Source: Rhizobium sp. L43
Lineage (GTDB): Bacteria; Pseudomonadota; Alphaproteobacteria; Rhizobiales; Rhizobiaceae
Length of the DNA stretch: 64,000 nt
Assembly: GCF_002531725.1 (NCBI RefSeq)
Contig: NZ_NWSQ01000032.1
Location: 1-64,000 of the forward strand
Direction of reading: 5' to 3'
Every line of letters starts with the position of its first letter. The stretch's first letter is position 1. Below the pieces are notes generated by a model. The model made no database searches. It was not told the origin of the DNA and saw only the letters and a list, made by a program, of their open reading frames with translations. The translations under genes and the position numbers were made by a program. Of the stretch, positions 34,307 to 43,152 are shown in pieces.

Positions 34307-35212
34307 TCAATCGTCCGGAAGCGGCGCCTTAAGGTGGTCGAGAAACGTCCGGAGCGCGGACGGCACCTGTCGGTGCGAAACGTAGTATGCATGAAAACCC
34401 GGCCCAGTAGACGACCAGTCCGGCAGCACCACTTCGAGCAGACCAGCCGCCAGTTTGTCCTCGACGCGTGCGCGCAGGCAGTAAAAGAGACCGCCCCCCT
34501 CCTGCGCCATGCGGATGGACAGTTCTGAATCCCCGAGCGTGAGCAGTCCAGGGACGTCTAGGGTAACCATGCGGTCTCCGTCGCCAAGTTCCCATTTGCA
34601 GACGTGGTCTGTACCGGTTCGGATCCGGATGCACTCGTGCGTCAAGAGATCTTCCGGCCGCTCCGGCCGCCCTCGTTCGTTGAGATAGGTTGGAGAGCCG
34701 ACGACGATCCATTCAAGTTCGGCAGTCAGACGCGACGCGATCATCCCCTCGGGAACTGTTCCTCCATAGCGGATGCCCGCGTCGAAACCCTCGGCGACCA
34801 TATCGATAAAGCGATCCTCGACGCTGACTTCGATCTCGACATCTGGGTAGTTGCTGCGAAAACTGTGCAGTCGAGGAGCGATCAACAGCTCGGCGGCGTC
34901 ACGCAGCGTGGTCACTCTCACCCTGCCCGTAGGACCGCTCCTGAAACTGTCCAGGAGATCCATCGCAGCCTGGATGCCGAGGAAACGGGGCTCTAGTTCG
35001 GCAAGCAGTACTTCGCCGGCGGCGGTGAGACTGATGCTCCTGCTTGTCCGATGAAACAGACGGACGCCGAGACGGGCCTCCAAACCCCTGATCGAGTGGC
35101 TGAGAGCGGAGCCGGAAACGCCGCGAAGCGCGGCCGCCTTTCGGAACCCCCCCGCCCTCGCGATCGCGACGAAAGTTTCAAGGTCGGCCAGATCGGCCCG
35201 CGTGGATACCAT
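34307..35212 (-). CDS. LysR-family regulator
   Basis: The 301-residue protein has the LysR winged helix (FVAIARAGGFRKAAALRGVSGSALSHSIRGLEARLGVRLFHRTSR) and an effector domain (about 90-290) containing FDAGIRYGGTVPEGMIA, the usual ligand-cleft region of the DsdC/AaeR-like group. It lies downstream of two SDR genes on the same strand and upstream of the peptidase operon, so either set could be its target. The ATG at 35212 has no strong ribosome site. Confidence 0.92.
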   Translation of the reverse strand: MVSTRADLADLETFVAIARAGGFRKAAALRGVSGSALSHSIRGLEARLGVRLFHRTSRSISLTAAGEVLLAELEPRFLGIQAAMDLLDSFRSGPTGRVRVTTLRDAAELLIAPRLHSFRSNYPDVEIEVSVEDRFIDMVAEGFDAGIRYGGTVPEGMIASRLTAELEWIVVGSPTYLNERGRPERPEDLLTHECIRIRTGTDHVCKWELGDGDRMVTLDVPGLLTLGDSELSIRMAQEGGGLFYCLRARVEDKLAAGLLEVVLPDWSSTGPGFHAYYVSHRQVPSALRTFLDHLKAPLPDD

Positions 35213-35561
35213 GAGTTATGGATACTCCCACTTCGACTGAATAAGATCGCCCTGGCCGACGCCGACCTTGCTTCAGACGGCTGGTATCTTCAATCCTTAT
35301 TCATCTAACCTGGCTTTGGTATGTGATGACCACGGAAGCAGTCAAAAATTTGACATTAGTTGATCCATGTCGGATCCGGGGAGCTACGACGGGAGATGGG
35401 CCGGGTCGCTGAATAATAGCACCTCCGGGATTAATCGTCATGCAATGAAGATCATCTTGTCCACAGCCACGAGAGACGGCACCGGTTGGAACGGATACCA
35501 CCTCCGCGCGGGCGGCCTGACGGTCCCGGAGGTTCAAGTTCTGAGCTTTCGAAAACGCCGG
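35213..35561. other. Gene-free stretch upstream of LysR
   Basis: This 349-base stretch between the LysR gene and an SDR gene holds overlapping short frames on both strands without ribosome sites. I see no supportable gene or clear operator. Confidence 0.55.
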
Positions 35562-36305
35562 CTACCAGTCCTGCCGGGTTGGATGGACGACAATGTCGTT
35601 GATCGTGATCTCCGGGGGCTGATCTAGGGCATAGACCACGGCTTCAGCCACCGACGACGGCGGAATACCTTGCTTGTTGAGCTCTCCGGCGATCTTTCTG
35701 CCCGTCTCGTCATGAACCTTGTCGGCCCAGCCGGTATCGATCACGCCAGGGCTGATCATAGACACCTGGATCCCACTTCCCACGCCCACCTCCTTTCTGA
35801 GGCTTTCGGTGATACCGCGTATAAAGAACTTCGTGGCTCCATAAACGCCTGCCGCCTCGCCGACATGAACGCCGGCGATAGAGCTCATATTCAGGATGCG
35901 GCCGGACCGGCGCTCCAACATCGACGGCAGCACGGCGGCAATCGCATGTAGATAGCCACGCAGGTTGGTATCGATCATCTTGTTCCAATCGCCGACCGCG
36001 GCATCCTTCCAATAGGAAAAGAGCATGAGGCCCGCATTGTTGACCAATATATCGACCGGGCCGTACGTCGTCGTGGCGAACGGGACGAGGGCCTTGGTAC
36101 TCTCAAAATCCGTGGCATCGGCAACCTTGTAGCTGGCAATACCTCCGGAACCGGCGATGTCTTCGACAATCTGACTGAGGCGTTCCTCATTGCGGCCGGC
36201 AAGGACGACGCGCGCACCTTTTTCCGCCAATCCTTTGGCGGTCGCTGCTCCAATGCCCGAGGAAGCTCCCGTGACGATTGCGACCTTGTCTTTCAGATGT
36301 GCCAT
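35562..36305 (-). CDS. SDR-family oxidoreductase
   Basis: The 247-residue classical SDR has TGASSGIG at residue 12, NNAG near residue 87, the catalytic Ser region MSSIAGV and YGATK near residue 152, so the active site is intact. The Arg after the first loop (AGRNEERL) favours NADPH. GGAG stands six bases before the ATG at 36305. It follows another SDR gene by eleven bases. The substrate is not readable; similar proteins reduce small aldehydes and ketones. Confidence 0.92.
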   Translation of the reverse strand: MAHLKDKVAIVTGASSGIGAATAKGLAEKGARVVLAGRNEERLSQIVEDIAGSGGIASYKVADATDFESTKALVPFATTTYGPVDILVNNAGLMLFSYWKDAAVGDWNKMIDTNLRGYLHAIAAVLPSMLERRSGRILNMSSIAGVHVGEAAGVYGATKFFIRGITESLRKEVGVGSGIQVSMISPGVIDTGWADKVHDETGRKIAGELNKQGIPPSSVAEAVVYALDQPPEITINDIVVHPTRQDW

Positions 36306-36316
36306 GATGTGCTCCT

Positions 36317-37099
36317 TCACTGCGGTTGGGTCAGTTCGGCTTGCCGGGCGGCTTTAACAGGCTCCGGGGTCGTCCGGTTTTCCAACACCTGCCGCTTGGT
36401 TTTCTGGTCTCCGCCGACGACATGGTCGATGTCGTTCATGAGGGCCTCGAAGCCCTGCTTGGCGACGAGCGTCTTGTCGTTTTTCTGCTGGCCACCGAGC
36501 TTAGTATCGCCCATCCCAGCGTTCGCGTGGAAGTCGCTGTTGGTGGCGCCCGGAAGGAGTGCCGTCACCGTGACCCCGGTCGAGCGCAACTCCTCGCGCA
36601 GAGATTCCGCGAACATGTAACCGAATGCCTTCGACGGGCCGTAGACGGTTTCGTATGGCGTGGGCAGGGTCGCCGAAACCGAGGAGGTGATGAGGATCCT
36701 GCCGCGGCCGTTCTTGACCATATGTTGGACGACGCGTTTGGCCATATGGACGGTCCCAGTGACATTGATTGCAAGCAGGCGAAACTCATCCTCGAGATCG
36801 TTATCGACGAAGGCGCCGCCGATACCGATACCCACGTTCAGAGCCGCGGCTTCCAGTGGGCGCCCCAGCCCCTGCGTGAAGGTCCAGAACCCCTCAACGC
36901 CATCGTATGTCGAGGCATCCGCTTTGAACGGATACGCTTCGGCGTCAAGGCTTCGTAGCGCATCGGCGGCCTCGTTTACCTTGTCGCTTGAGCCTGAAAT
37001 AGCGACGTCAAATCCATTCTTGGCGAATTGTTTGGCAAGCTCGAAGCCTATTCCAGATGAGCCGCCCGTGACCATTGCGAGTGGTTTATTACCAGTCAT
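36317..37099 (-). CDS. SDR-family oxidoreductase
   Basis: The 260-residue SDR has TGGSSGIG at residue 11, TSSVSATLP with the catalytic Ser, and YGPSK as the Tyr-Lys motif. The NNAG word is replaced by ALNVGIG. A C-terminal tail of about 30 polar residues is longer than usual. AAAGGAG precedes the ATG at 37099. It is the first gene of a two-gene unit with the next SDR and diverges from a third SDR at 37548. Confidence 0.9.
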   Translation of the reverse strand: MTGNKPLAMVTGGSSGIGFELAKQFAKNGFDVAISGSSDKVNEAADALRSLDAEAYPFKADASTYDGVEGFWTFTQGLGRPLEAAALNVGIGIGGAFVDNDLEDEFRLLAINVTGTVHMAKRVVQHMVKNGRGRILITSSVSATLPTPYETVYGPSKAFGYMFAESLREELRSTGVTVTALLPGATNSDFHANAGMGDTKLGGQQKNDKTLVAKQGFEALMNDIDHVVGGDQKTKRQVLENRTTPEPVKAARQAELTQPQ

Positions 37100-37547
37100 G
37101 ATTTCACTCCTTTGGTTTTATCAGCACCTCGATCGCCTCGAGGCGCTGGTGACCTAATGCCCGTGGAGCCGGTTGGTTACATGAGCAAAATCGATCGGGG
37201 CGGTGAGCAAAAATCAACCACCGATCTGGCAGACACCAGAAGTGAGGGACCTTTTGGTCGCGTCCGCAGCCAAATTGACGAGGCATTCCCGACGTCACGA
37301 AGGCACCCAAGAGTGAACACGGCTCATCGGTGCGTGCGATCCAGCTCACTTCAAGTGGTCGGCGGAGTGCCCTATGTTGTTAGGGAGGTTGAGCTGTCGT
37401 TCGCAGCCAGCAGATATGGTCCGAGCACACAAGCGCCCGCGTAGCGCTGACGCACTTCTTGCGATGGTGCCGTCGGCCGAGAAAATCCACGCGACGGCGT
37501 GTCCGGCCCACCTTCCAGCGGTGACGGCCAATGACGGGAAGACAATG
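37100..37547. other. Divergent promoter region between SDR genes
   Basis: The stretch separates the minus-strand SDR pair from the plus-strand SDR. The plus-strand frame is open upstream from 37374, but the extra residues have no SDR similarity, so I treat it as non-coding. No clear operator is visible. Confidence 0.5.
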
Positions 37548-38399
37548 ATGAGCGAGAGAATGAACAGCATCGTTGCTCCTGGCCGCGTTGCGGTCATCAC
37601 GGGAGCTGCGAAGGGCATCGGCTTGGCGATCGCGAGGGCTCTCGCGGCCCGCGGCATGAAGCTCGCATTGCTGGATCTCGACGCCGACGCACTTGAGGAT
37701 GTTGCCTCGGCACTCGATACGGACATCCTGATCGTGAGCGGCGACGTATCAGATCTGTCGGCACTAACTAGGTTGCGGGACAAAACGATTTCGCGGTTTG
37801 CTGACGTCGCCGTCCTTGTCAACAACGCGGGCATTACGCAAGGAGCCGGCCCCTGGGATGATCCTGCAAAGTGGCGACGCCAAATCGATGTAAACTTCGG
37901 AGGTGTTTTAGCCGCACAACACGTCTTCGTGCCCCACATGATCAAGGCAGCCCGACCATCGGCGGTCGTCAACCTCGGCTCCAAGGAAGGAATTACAACT
38001 CCTCCGGGCAATGCCGCCTATTCGGTGGCAAAGGCAGCTGTCAAGGTCCTGACCGAACAGCTGTCGCACGCGCTTTTGAAGGAGACGGGAGGTCGTGTAT
38101 CGGCTCATCTCCTCGTCCCTGGCTACACGTGGACGCCCATGAACATCGCACTCAAGCCGCATGGCGCTGCCAAGCCCGATGAGGCATGGACCGCTGAGCA
38201 GTTGGTGGAATACTTCCTGGCCCGTCTGCTCGAGGAGGACTTTTACATCATTTGTCCCGATAATGCGGTTACGTCGGAGATAGATGCCAGACGGATCCGC
38301 TGGGCGGCCGACGACATGATCCTGAACCGGCCGGCGCTTTCACGTTGGCACCCCGACTGGATGGATAAATTCGCAGCCTGGTTGAAGGCAGACCACTGA
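37548..38399 (+). CDS. SDR-family oxidoreductase
   Basis: The 283-residue SDR has TGAAKGIG near residue 17, NNAGITQG near residue 93, LGSKEGI at the Ser position and YSVAK near residue 157. A C-terminal extension of about 40 residues follows (WTAEQLVEYFLARLLEEDFYIICPDN), typical of a known SDR subgroup with epimerase-like length. GGGAAG precedes the ATG at 37548 by six bases; neighbouring ATGs at 37545 and 37560 are alternatives. It is followed after 29 bases by the RibD-like gene, so the two are probably one transcript. Confidence 0.88.
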   Translation: MSERMNSIVAPGRVAVITGAAKGIGLAIARALAARGMKLALLDLDADALEDVASALDTDILIVSGDVSDLSALTRLRDKTISRFADVAVLVNNAGITQGAGPWDDPAKWRRQIDVNFGGVLAAQHVFVPHMIKAARPSAVVNLGSKEGITTPPGNAAYSVAKAAVKVLTEQLSHALLKETGGRVSAHLLVPGYTWTPMNIALKPHGAAKPDEAWTAEQLVEYFLARLLEEDFYIICPDNAVTSEIDARRIRWAADDMILNRPALSRWHPDWMDKFAAWLKADH

Positions 38400-38428
38400 C
38401 GGTGGAATGTTTGTAGAGGAGTAATCCA

Positions 38429-39130
38429 ATGCCCAGACCCCATGTAATCTGTCACATGATGTCGCCACTGGACGGTCGATTGATCGTCAATGATTGGGCT
38501 GAGGCGACCGGCCATTCGGTGGAGGAACTCGTGAAGGTCTATGACGACCTGCATGAGAAGATTGGTGCCGACGCCTGGCTTTCGGGAAGAGCGACAGGCG
38601 AGGAATTCGCAGACGCCGTCGACCGTCCCTATGAAACAACCGGCACAGTACCGCGGCCGATCCATAACGCCAACCCGGATGCCAACGAGTTCGCTGTTAT
38701 CGTTGATAAGGACGGTCGGCTACGCTGGGACAAGAACGACATTGAGGGTGCTCAACTTATCGTCCTGACAGGATCTGACGTGGATGATGCTTACCTGGCG
38801 GGCCTCACCCAGGCTGGCGTTTCCTATATCGTATCCGAGAAAGATGGCGTCGATCTGAAAAACGCGCTCGATGTTCTCGGCACCGAATTCGGTGTGAAGC
38901 GCTTGATGCTGGAAGGCGGGGCGCAAACCAATGGCCATTTCTTGAATGAGGGTCTTGTTGACGAGGTCAGCCTAGTCATCTTCCCTGCGATCGGAGGCAA
39001 GTCGGATACACCGGCCATATTTGAGGGCGGCGAGGATGGGCTTGCCGGCGGGGCGAGGCTCACGTTTATGAGCGCCGAAGCCGCTGGCCTCGGCTCCGTC
39101 CATCTGAGATATCGCGTTGAACGTCCATAG
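38429..39130 (+). CDS. RibD C-terminal-domain reductase
   Basis: The 233-residue protein matches the dihydrofolate-reductase-like RibD C-terminal domain. It begins RPHVICHMMSPLDGRL, the family N-terminal strand and substrate loop. It then has GADAWLSGRAT and the NADPH-binding LMLEGGAQTNGHFLNEGLVDEVSLVIFPAIGG. Stand-alone members reduce riboflavin precursors or unrelated ketone-like compounds. No riboflavin gene is nearby, so an accessory reductase is likelier than a biosynthetic role. Confidence 0.9.
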   Translation: MPRPHVICHMMSPLDGRLIVNDWAEATGHSVEELVKVYDDLHEKIGADAWLSGRATGEEFADAVDRPYETTGTVPRPIHNANPDANEFAVIVDKDGRLRWDKNDIEGAQLIVLTGSDVDDAYLAGLTQAGVSYIVSEKDGVDLKNALDVLGTEFGVKRLMLEGGAQTNGHFLNEGLVDEVSLVIFPAIGGKSDTPAIFEGGEDGLAGGARLTFMSAEAAGLGSVHLRYRVERP

Positions 39131-39244
39131 GAGAAGCCCACAGGAGAAGATTGTGGAAGGGCTCCCCCCATCAAGGGCCGAACTTGAGATTCGGGGACGG
39201 GTGCCGCCTTGCGCGGCATCTACCCGAAGGATCGTTGGCCATAT

Positions 39245-40018
39245 TCACTTCCTCTCCTGCGATGCCACTCTAAGCTGCACATTGGATCCTTCCAAAGCCG
39301 CGCGGACGTCGATTGTCGGTTCCTGGTCGGTGATGATAACTTCGAACTCGTCAATGGTGGCCAGGACATGAAGAGCAGTATGATTGAAGCGCTTATGGTT
39401 TAAGAGCAAGCAGCGACGCGCGGCGCTTGCAATCATCGCTCGCTTCGAGCGGACAACGTCATCATCCATATGGTAGACGCGCAATCCAGAAACTGCCGGC
39501 GTTGAGATAAAGGCGATGTCGGCGCTGAGACGCGACAATGCCTGTTCGGCGACGACGCCGAAAAAACCATTGAACTTCATCGAATAGCGTCCACCGACCG
39601 CAATCAGGTTGATCCCTGATTCCGTCTTGAGCCGATCGATGACCGCCGCATTGTTGGTGATCACCGTCAGCGGTCTCCTCTGTGGCAGCAATTCCCCGAG
39701 CACCGACGCCATAGATCCGTCGTTGACCATCACCGTCATGCCGGGCTCGACGAGTTCAAGGGCGGCCTCTGCCATCCGGCGCTTGGCCTCGCCCTCCTGC
39801 TGCTGGCGAAACCGGAAATCGCTTTCGAAATGGCCTCCTGCCTCGATCGTTGCCCCGCCGCGGACCTTGCGAAGCATCCCTGCCTGCTCAAGATCATCCA
39901 GATCCCGGTGGATGGTCATCTTGGATACAGCGAACCGATCGGATAGGTCGTCCAGATCCACTACCCTCTGCGCGACCAACAGGTCCATAATGGCCTGCCT
40001 CCGATCATCTCTCTTCAT
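39245..40018 (-). CDS. DeoR-family regulator
   Basis: The 257-residue protein has the DeoR winged helix (RRQAIMDLLVAQRVVDLDDLSDRFAVSKMTIHRDLDDLEQAG, residues 6-48) and the sugar-phosphate-sensing domain. The latter contains VNDGSMASVLGELLP and TVITNNAAVIDRL, the family effector loop. GGAGG precedes the ATG at 40018. It converges with the RibD-like gene and may act on either the SDR block or the metallohydrolase side; its operator is not identified. Confidence 0.93.
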   Translation of the reverse strand: MKRDDRRQAIMDLLVAQRVVDLDDLSDRFAVSKMTIHRDLDDLEQAGMLRKVRGGATIEAGGHFESDFRFRQQQEGEAKRRMAEAALELVEPGMTVMVNDGSMASVLGELLPQRRPLTVITNNAAVIDRLKTESGINLIAVGGRYSMKFNGFFGVVAEQALSRLSADIAFISTPAVSGLRVYHMDDDVVRSKRAMIASAARRCLLLNHKRFNHTALHVLATIDEFEVIITDQEPTIDVRAALEGSNVQLRVASQERK

Positions 40019-40521
40019 ATTCTAGTCCTCCGGCGCACTAATCCGATCCTTTAACATCAAGATCCGACGCTACAAATCACATGCAAACATCATTTTTCGT
40101 TAGTTTGTGTTGCTCTATTCGACAACGCCCCTGACGCTGCTGGCATGATGGGACACGTGAAGACGCATGATGGTGCGATTGCACCACTCCATGCATGGCC
40201 GAAGGCGCTCATTTTCTAACGAAACAAGGATGGTTTGGAGGTTCAAGCGCAAATGTCGTCGCCATGGAGAATGGTCCCGCGCGTCAGCCGCGCACGGAAG
40301 ATGGAGGCCTTGTCCTCCAGGGTGAACATCGCGGACTACCGGGCCGTCATCAAAGCGGGCGCGAATATAGGGCTTCTTCACCGGGCAGATCACCGTAGCG
40401 GGCAAGGTGTTTGGAAAAGGCCGGAGTCACTGTGAACTGACACCCGGCCTTTTCTCTGCTTATCGCCTTGGGAGGACGATTGTGAACGATGCAGCTTGGC
40501 GTTCGCGCTGCTTCAAATCGA
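40019..40521. other. Intergenic stretch upstream of DeoR
   Basis: This 503-base gene-free region must hold the DeoR promoter; an AT-rich part lies at 40080-40115. Its right end carries a strong hairpin at 40415-40453. Short frames here have no ribosome sites. Confidence 0.55.
40415..40453 (-). terminator. Terminator after the metallohydrolase operon
   Basis: AAAAGGCCGG (40415-40424) pairs perfectly with CCGGCCTTTT (40444-40453) across 19 bases. The stem ends in a T tract on either strand, so it can stop transcription both ways. It lies 70 bases beyond the stop at 40522. Confidence 0.72.
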
Positions 40522-41388
40522 TCAAACTCTTGATACGTCTCCGTCGGCCACACAAATCTCGACGAGCATGAGCTGGCGAGCCGTCAGACGCGACGGATAG
40601 ATTTTTGACAGCTGCTCCTCGTGCATGGGAACAATTCGTCGTTCGTCCATACCAACGATTTTGAGCATCTCCTCGGCGGACTCGATCAGACGTGTCTGGC
40701 TGCCATTGGCAAGGCCCGGCGGCACAAAGCAGGGATCGGTGGCGTCCTCACCCGTGAGGTTGCTGTAGGTGTAGATGACGTCGCCGGACAGGATAAACTT
40801 GCCGTCTCCACCGCCGGTCTCCACCACCACATATTGCGATCCTGCGGTATGGGTGTCGAATGCCGGATAGACGTGAACGCCTGGCACCAGGTTTTCCCGC
40901 TCTCCCTCCACCAGCTCCAGGCGGCCTTCGATATTTGCCTGGGTCAGATAGAGGATATCCGCCGGATTCAGTCCGGCCTGCAATGAACGGAAGCGCCGAC
41001 CCTTTGCCAGAATCCACATCCAGGATTCCAATTCTTTCTTCTGAATGAAAATCTTAGCATTTGGGAAGAACTTTAGGCCGCCAATGTGATCGAAGTGCGC
41101 GTGCGTGAGGATGACATGCGTGACGTCCTGGGGCCTGATCCCGCATTCCCCGAGAACGATTTCCGGAGGCGTCCAACCGGTAACGCCAATCGAATTGGCG
41201 ATCTGGCCTCCGAAATCGGCGGCGTCGTGACCGGCATCAACCAGAACGACTGCATCTCCTGTCTTGATGAGAATGTATGCGAACGGCAGGTTCATCGTGC
41301 CCTGATTATGGGCGCCGTAAAAAACCCCGCTGACCGGGTGCACCGGGCTTCGAGAGTATTCAAGCACCCAGATCGAATGCGTTCCCAT
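40522..41388 (-). CDS. MBL-fold hydrolase, lactonase-like
   Basis: The 288-residue metallo-beta-lactamase-fold protein has the dizinc motif THAHFDHIGG near residue 108, an earlier strand VLVDAGHDAADFGG, and the later metal residues in PAFDTHTAGSQ and ILSGDVIY. Its length and layout match the N-acyl-homoserine-lactonase (AttM/AhlD) group, whose members open lactone rings. GGGGAGGA precedes the ATG at 41388. It ends an operon that starts with an aldose-dehydrogenase-like aldo/keto reductase; such an enzyme would produce a sugar lactone, so opening that lactone is the most economical role (inference). Confidence 0.85.
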   Translation of the reverse strand: MGTHSIWVLEYSRSPVHPVSGVFYGAHNQGTMNLPFAYILIKTGDAVVLVDAGHDAADFGGQIANSIGVTGWTPPEIVLGECGIRPQDVTHVILTHAHFDHIGGLKFFPNAKIFIQKKELESWMWILAKGRRFRSLQAGLNPADILYLTQANIEGRLELVEGERENLVPGVHVYPAFDTHTAGSQYVVVETGGGDGKFILSGDVIYTYSNLTGEDATDPCFVPPGLANGSQTRLIESAEEMLKIVGMDERRIVPMHEEQLSKIYPSRLTARQLMLVEICVADGDVSRV

Positions 41389-41863
41389 GGTCTTCCTCCC
41401 CATGTCCAAGGGACCCTCCACAGCATGCTGTCGTGTCGAAGGTCGACGTGCCTAAGATGGCGGCCGATCGTTTCAGCTGGATCGCCGCATTTGAAAGCAG
41501 CCCCAGCAGGGATGCATCTGAAACCAGGACACCGCGCTGCAGGTGCTCCTCCGCCTCGACAAGCAGGCCATCTGCCCGTCCAAGATGGTAGACTGCGTGG
41601 CCCTGTCCTGCGAGAAAGCGCGAGCCCGCAAGCGAGGAACGGACGGATCGCTTTATCTCTGTGGCGCGATCGGCGAGTTCTCCAATCAAGAGGCGCATGC
41701 TCTTCTCCCTCAATGCCATATGCATGAAGGAGTAGATCGCGAGAAGCTCGCCATAAGTCCTGACGAGCGCCTCGAGGCATGCGCGCGCCTCCGGCGATGG
41801 AACCGAACCCACGAGCGCTTCGCAGCGGAAGCCGCCGAAAACGGTGCCTCCGCGGGCCATCAT
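41360..41863 (-). CDS. Hypothetical protein (167 aa)
   Basis: The protein is largely alpha-helical by composition (repeated Leu, Ala, Arg, Glu). It has no signal peptide and an odd Gly-rich tail with a Cys pair (FDTTACCGGSLGHG). I recognise no family. It overlaps the upstream reductase gene by four bases and the downstream lactonase-like gene by 29 bases, and such tight packing supports a real, co-translated gene. No strong ribosome site is seen, consistent with coupling. Confidence 0.62.
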   Translation of the reverse strand: MMARGGTVFGGFRCEALVGSVPSPEARACLEALVRTYGELLAIYSFMHMALREKSMRLLIGELADRATEIKRSVRSSLAGSRFLAGQGHAVYHLGRADGLLVEAEEHLQRGVLVSDASLLGLLSNAAIQLKRSAAILGTSTFDTTACCGGSLGHGEEDHGNAFDLGA

Positions 41864-42903
41864 CGTACAGCCGTCGGCAGCGGAGCGTTTGACGGAAGAA
41901 GGCTCGCTTCAGTCAAAGCGTCCCAAAATGCAGGGGGTATTGTCTCGTTGATCGCCTTGACGTTCTGCTCGACTTCCAATGCGCTCTTTGCACCCATGAC
42001 CAGCGTGGCCACTGCCGGATGCGCATAAACGAATTGCATCGCCGCTGCAGGCAAGCTCACCGCAAATCTCGAGCAAATGCTCTCGATGGCCTTGACCTTT
42101 TCGACGACGGCCGCAGGAACCTTGCCGTAATCGTAAGTGGCCGCGGGACCGCCGACGCCTGTCGCCAGAATTCCGGAATTGAAGATCCCGCCGGCGATCA
42201 CGGAGACGTTCCGCTGGAGCAACTCGTCGAACGCGGCCTCAAGCGGGGCATGATTCAAAAGGGTGTAGCGGCCGGCGATCAACGAGCAGTCGATCGGAAA
42301 TTCACGAGCGACACCGACCACGGAGTCGGTTTCGTTGACCCCCAAGCCGATGGCTGAGACGGCTCCGCTGGAGCGAAGCTCGTCCAGTGCCTTATAACCG
42401 GAGGCCCGCAGCTGATTCCAATAGAACTCGCTTTGGTCGCCGTGCCATGCCCGACCAACGTCATGCACGAGAAGAACGTCGATATAGTCCAATCCGAGGC
42501 GCTGCTGGCTGTCTTCGAATGCGCGCATCACGCCATCATAGGTGTAATCGTAGGTATCGAGAAACGGAAGCGGGTCGATCCACTCGATGCCGTAGACGGT
42601 TTCAAGCTTCTTTGTCCTGCTGGCGGGCTTCAATACACGACCAACCTTGGTGCTCACCACCACGTTTTCGCGCAGCTTGTTCGCCCTGAGGGCATGGCCA
42701 AGATAATGCTCCGATTTCCCAAAGCCATACATTGGCGCGCAATCGAAGTAGCGGATTCCGACCGCGTAGCCAGCGAGGATCGTCGCTTCGAATTCGCCGT
42801 AGGAGACATCGGCGTTGAAGCCAGAGAGCGGCACCGTGCCTAGCCCCAGCGAAGTTACCCGCACTTTGCTTTTTCCGAGCGGTCTAGTTTCAAGTTCGGT
42901 CAT
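41860..42903 (-). CDS. Aldo/keto reductase, aldose 1-dehydrogenase type
   Basis: The 347-residue TIM-barrel oxidoreductase has the AKR tetrad in context. IRYFDCAPMYGFGKSEHYLG holds the catalytic Asp and Tyr, STKVGRVL the Lys, and LLVHDV the His. It closely resembles the D-threo-aldose/L-fucose 1-dehydrogenase-like subgroup, which oxidises sugars at C1 to lactones with NAD(P). An RBS-like AGGGAT precedes the ATG at 42903, preferred to an upstream in-frame start. A paralogue lies at 46502-47536. It heads the operon with the unknown 167-aa protein and the lactonase-like enzyme, and a heptamer operator lies 160 bases upstream. Confidence 0.9.
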   Translation of the reverse strand: MTELETRPLGKSKVRVTSLGLGTVPLSGFNADVSYGEFEATILAGYAVGIRYFDCAPMYGFGKSEHYLGHALRANKLRENVVVSTKVGRVLKPASRTKKLETVYGIEWIDPLPFLDTYDYTYDGVMRAFEDSQQRLGLDYIDVLLVHDVGRAWHGDQSEFYWNQLRASGYKALDELRSSGAVSAIGLGVNETDSVVGVAREFPIDCSLIAGRYTLLNHAPLEAAFDELLQRNVSVIAGGIFNSGILATGVGGPAATYDYGKVPAAVVEKVKAIESICSRFAVSLPAAAMQFVYAHPAVATLVMGAKSALEVEQNVKAINETIPPAFWDALTEASLLPSNAPLPTAVR

Positions 42904-43066
42904 GTGATCATCCCTAGATGTCGGTAGGAGGCGTCGAAGCGATGTAGCTTCCGCCATGCCGTCATTGTTTGATTAAAGCCCGTGCCCCAATGCGTGCCAG
43001 GTCGCGCCGGCGTCTGCCGCCAACCTCACCAGAAGGACCTCCGTGGCCTGACTCCTCAATCAGCAA

Positions 43067-43089
43067 GGTGTAAGGTATAAGGTCATACC
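43067..43089. promoter_or_regulatory. Heptamer operator upstream of AKR operon
   Basis: GGTGTAA, GGTATAA, a GG spacer and TCATACC follow in order (43067-43089). The last two heptamers are an inverted pair with a two-base gap, GGTATAA-GG-TCATACC. The same arrangement occurs at 51229 and 54549, which links this operon to the GntR-2 regulator. Confidence 0.68.
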
Positions 43090-43152
43090 TATAGAGGCAA
43101 GCGTTTTTTGCATGCCGCCATCCGCATTTGGCGAATCGCTTAAAAATGCCGC

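Noticed and set aside
40522-41388. Quorum-quenching acyl-homoserine lactonase
   Set aside because: The fold fits, but there is no quorum-sensing gene nearby and the operon context points to a sugar lactone; kept only as an alternative.
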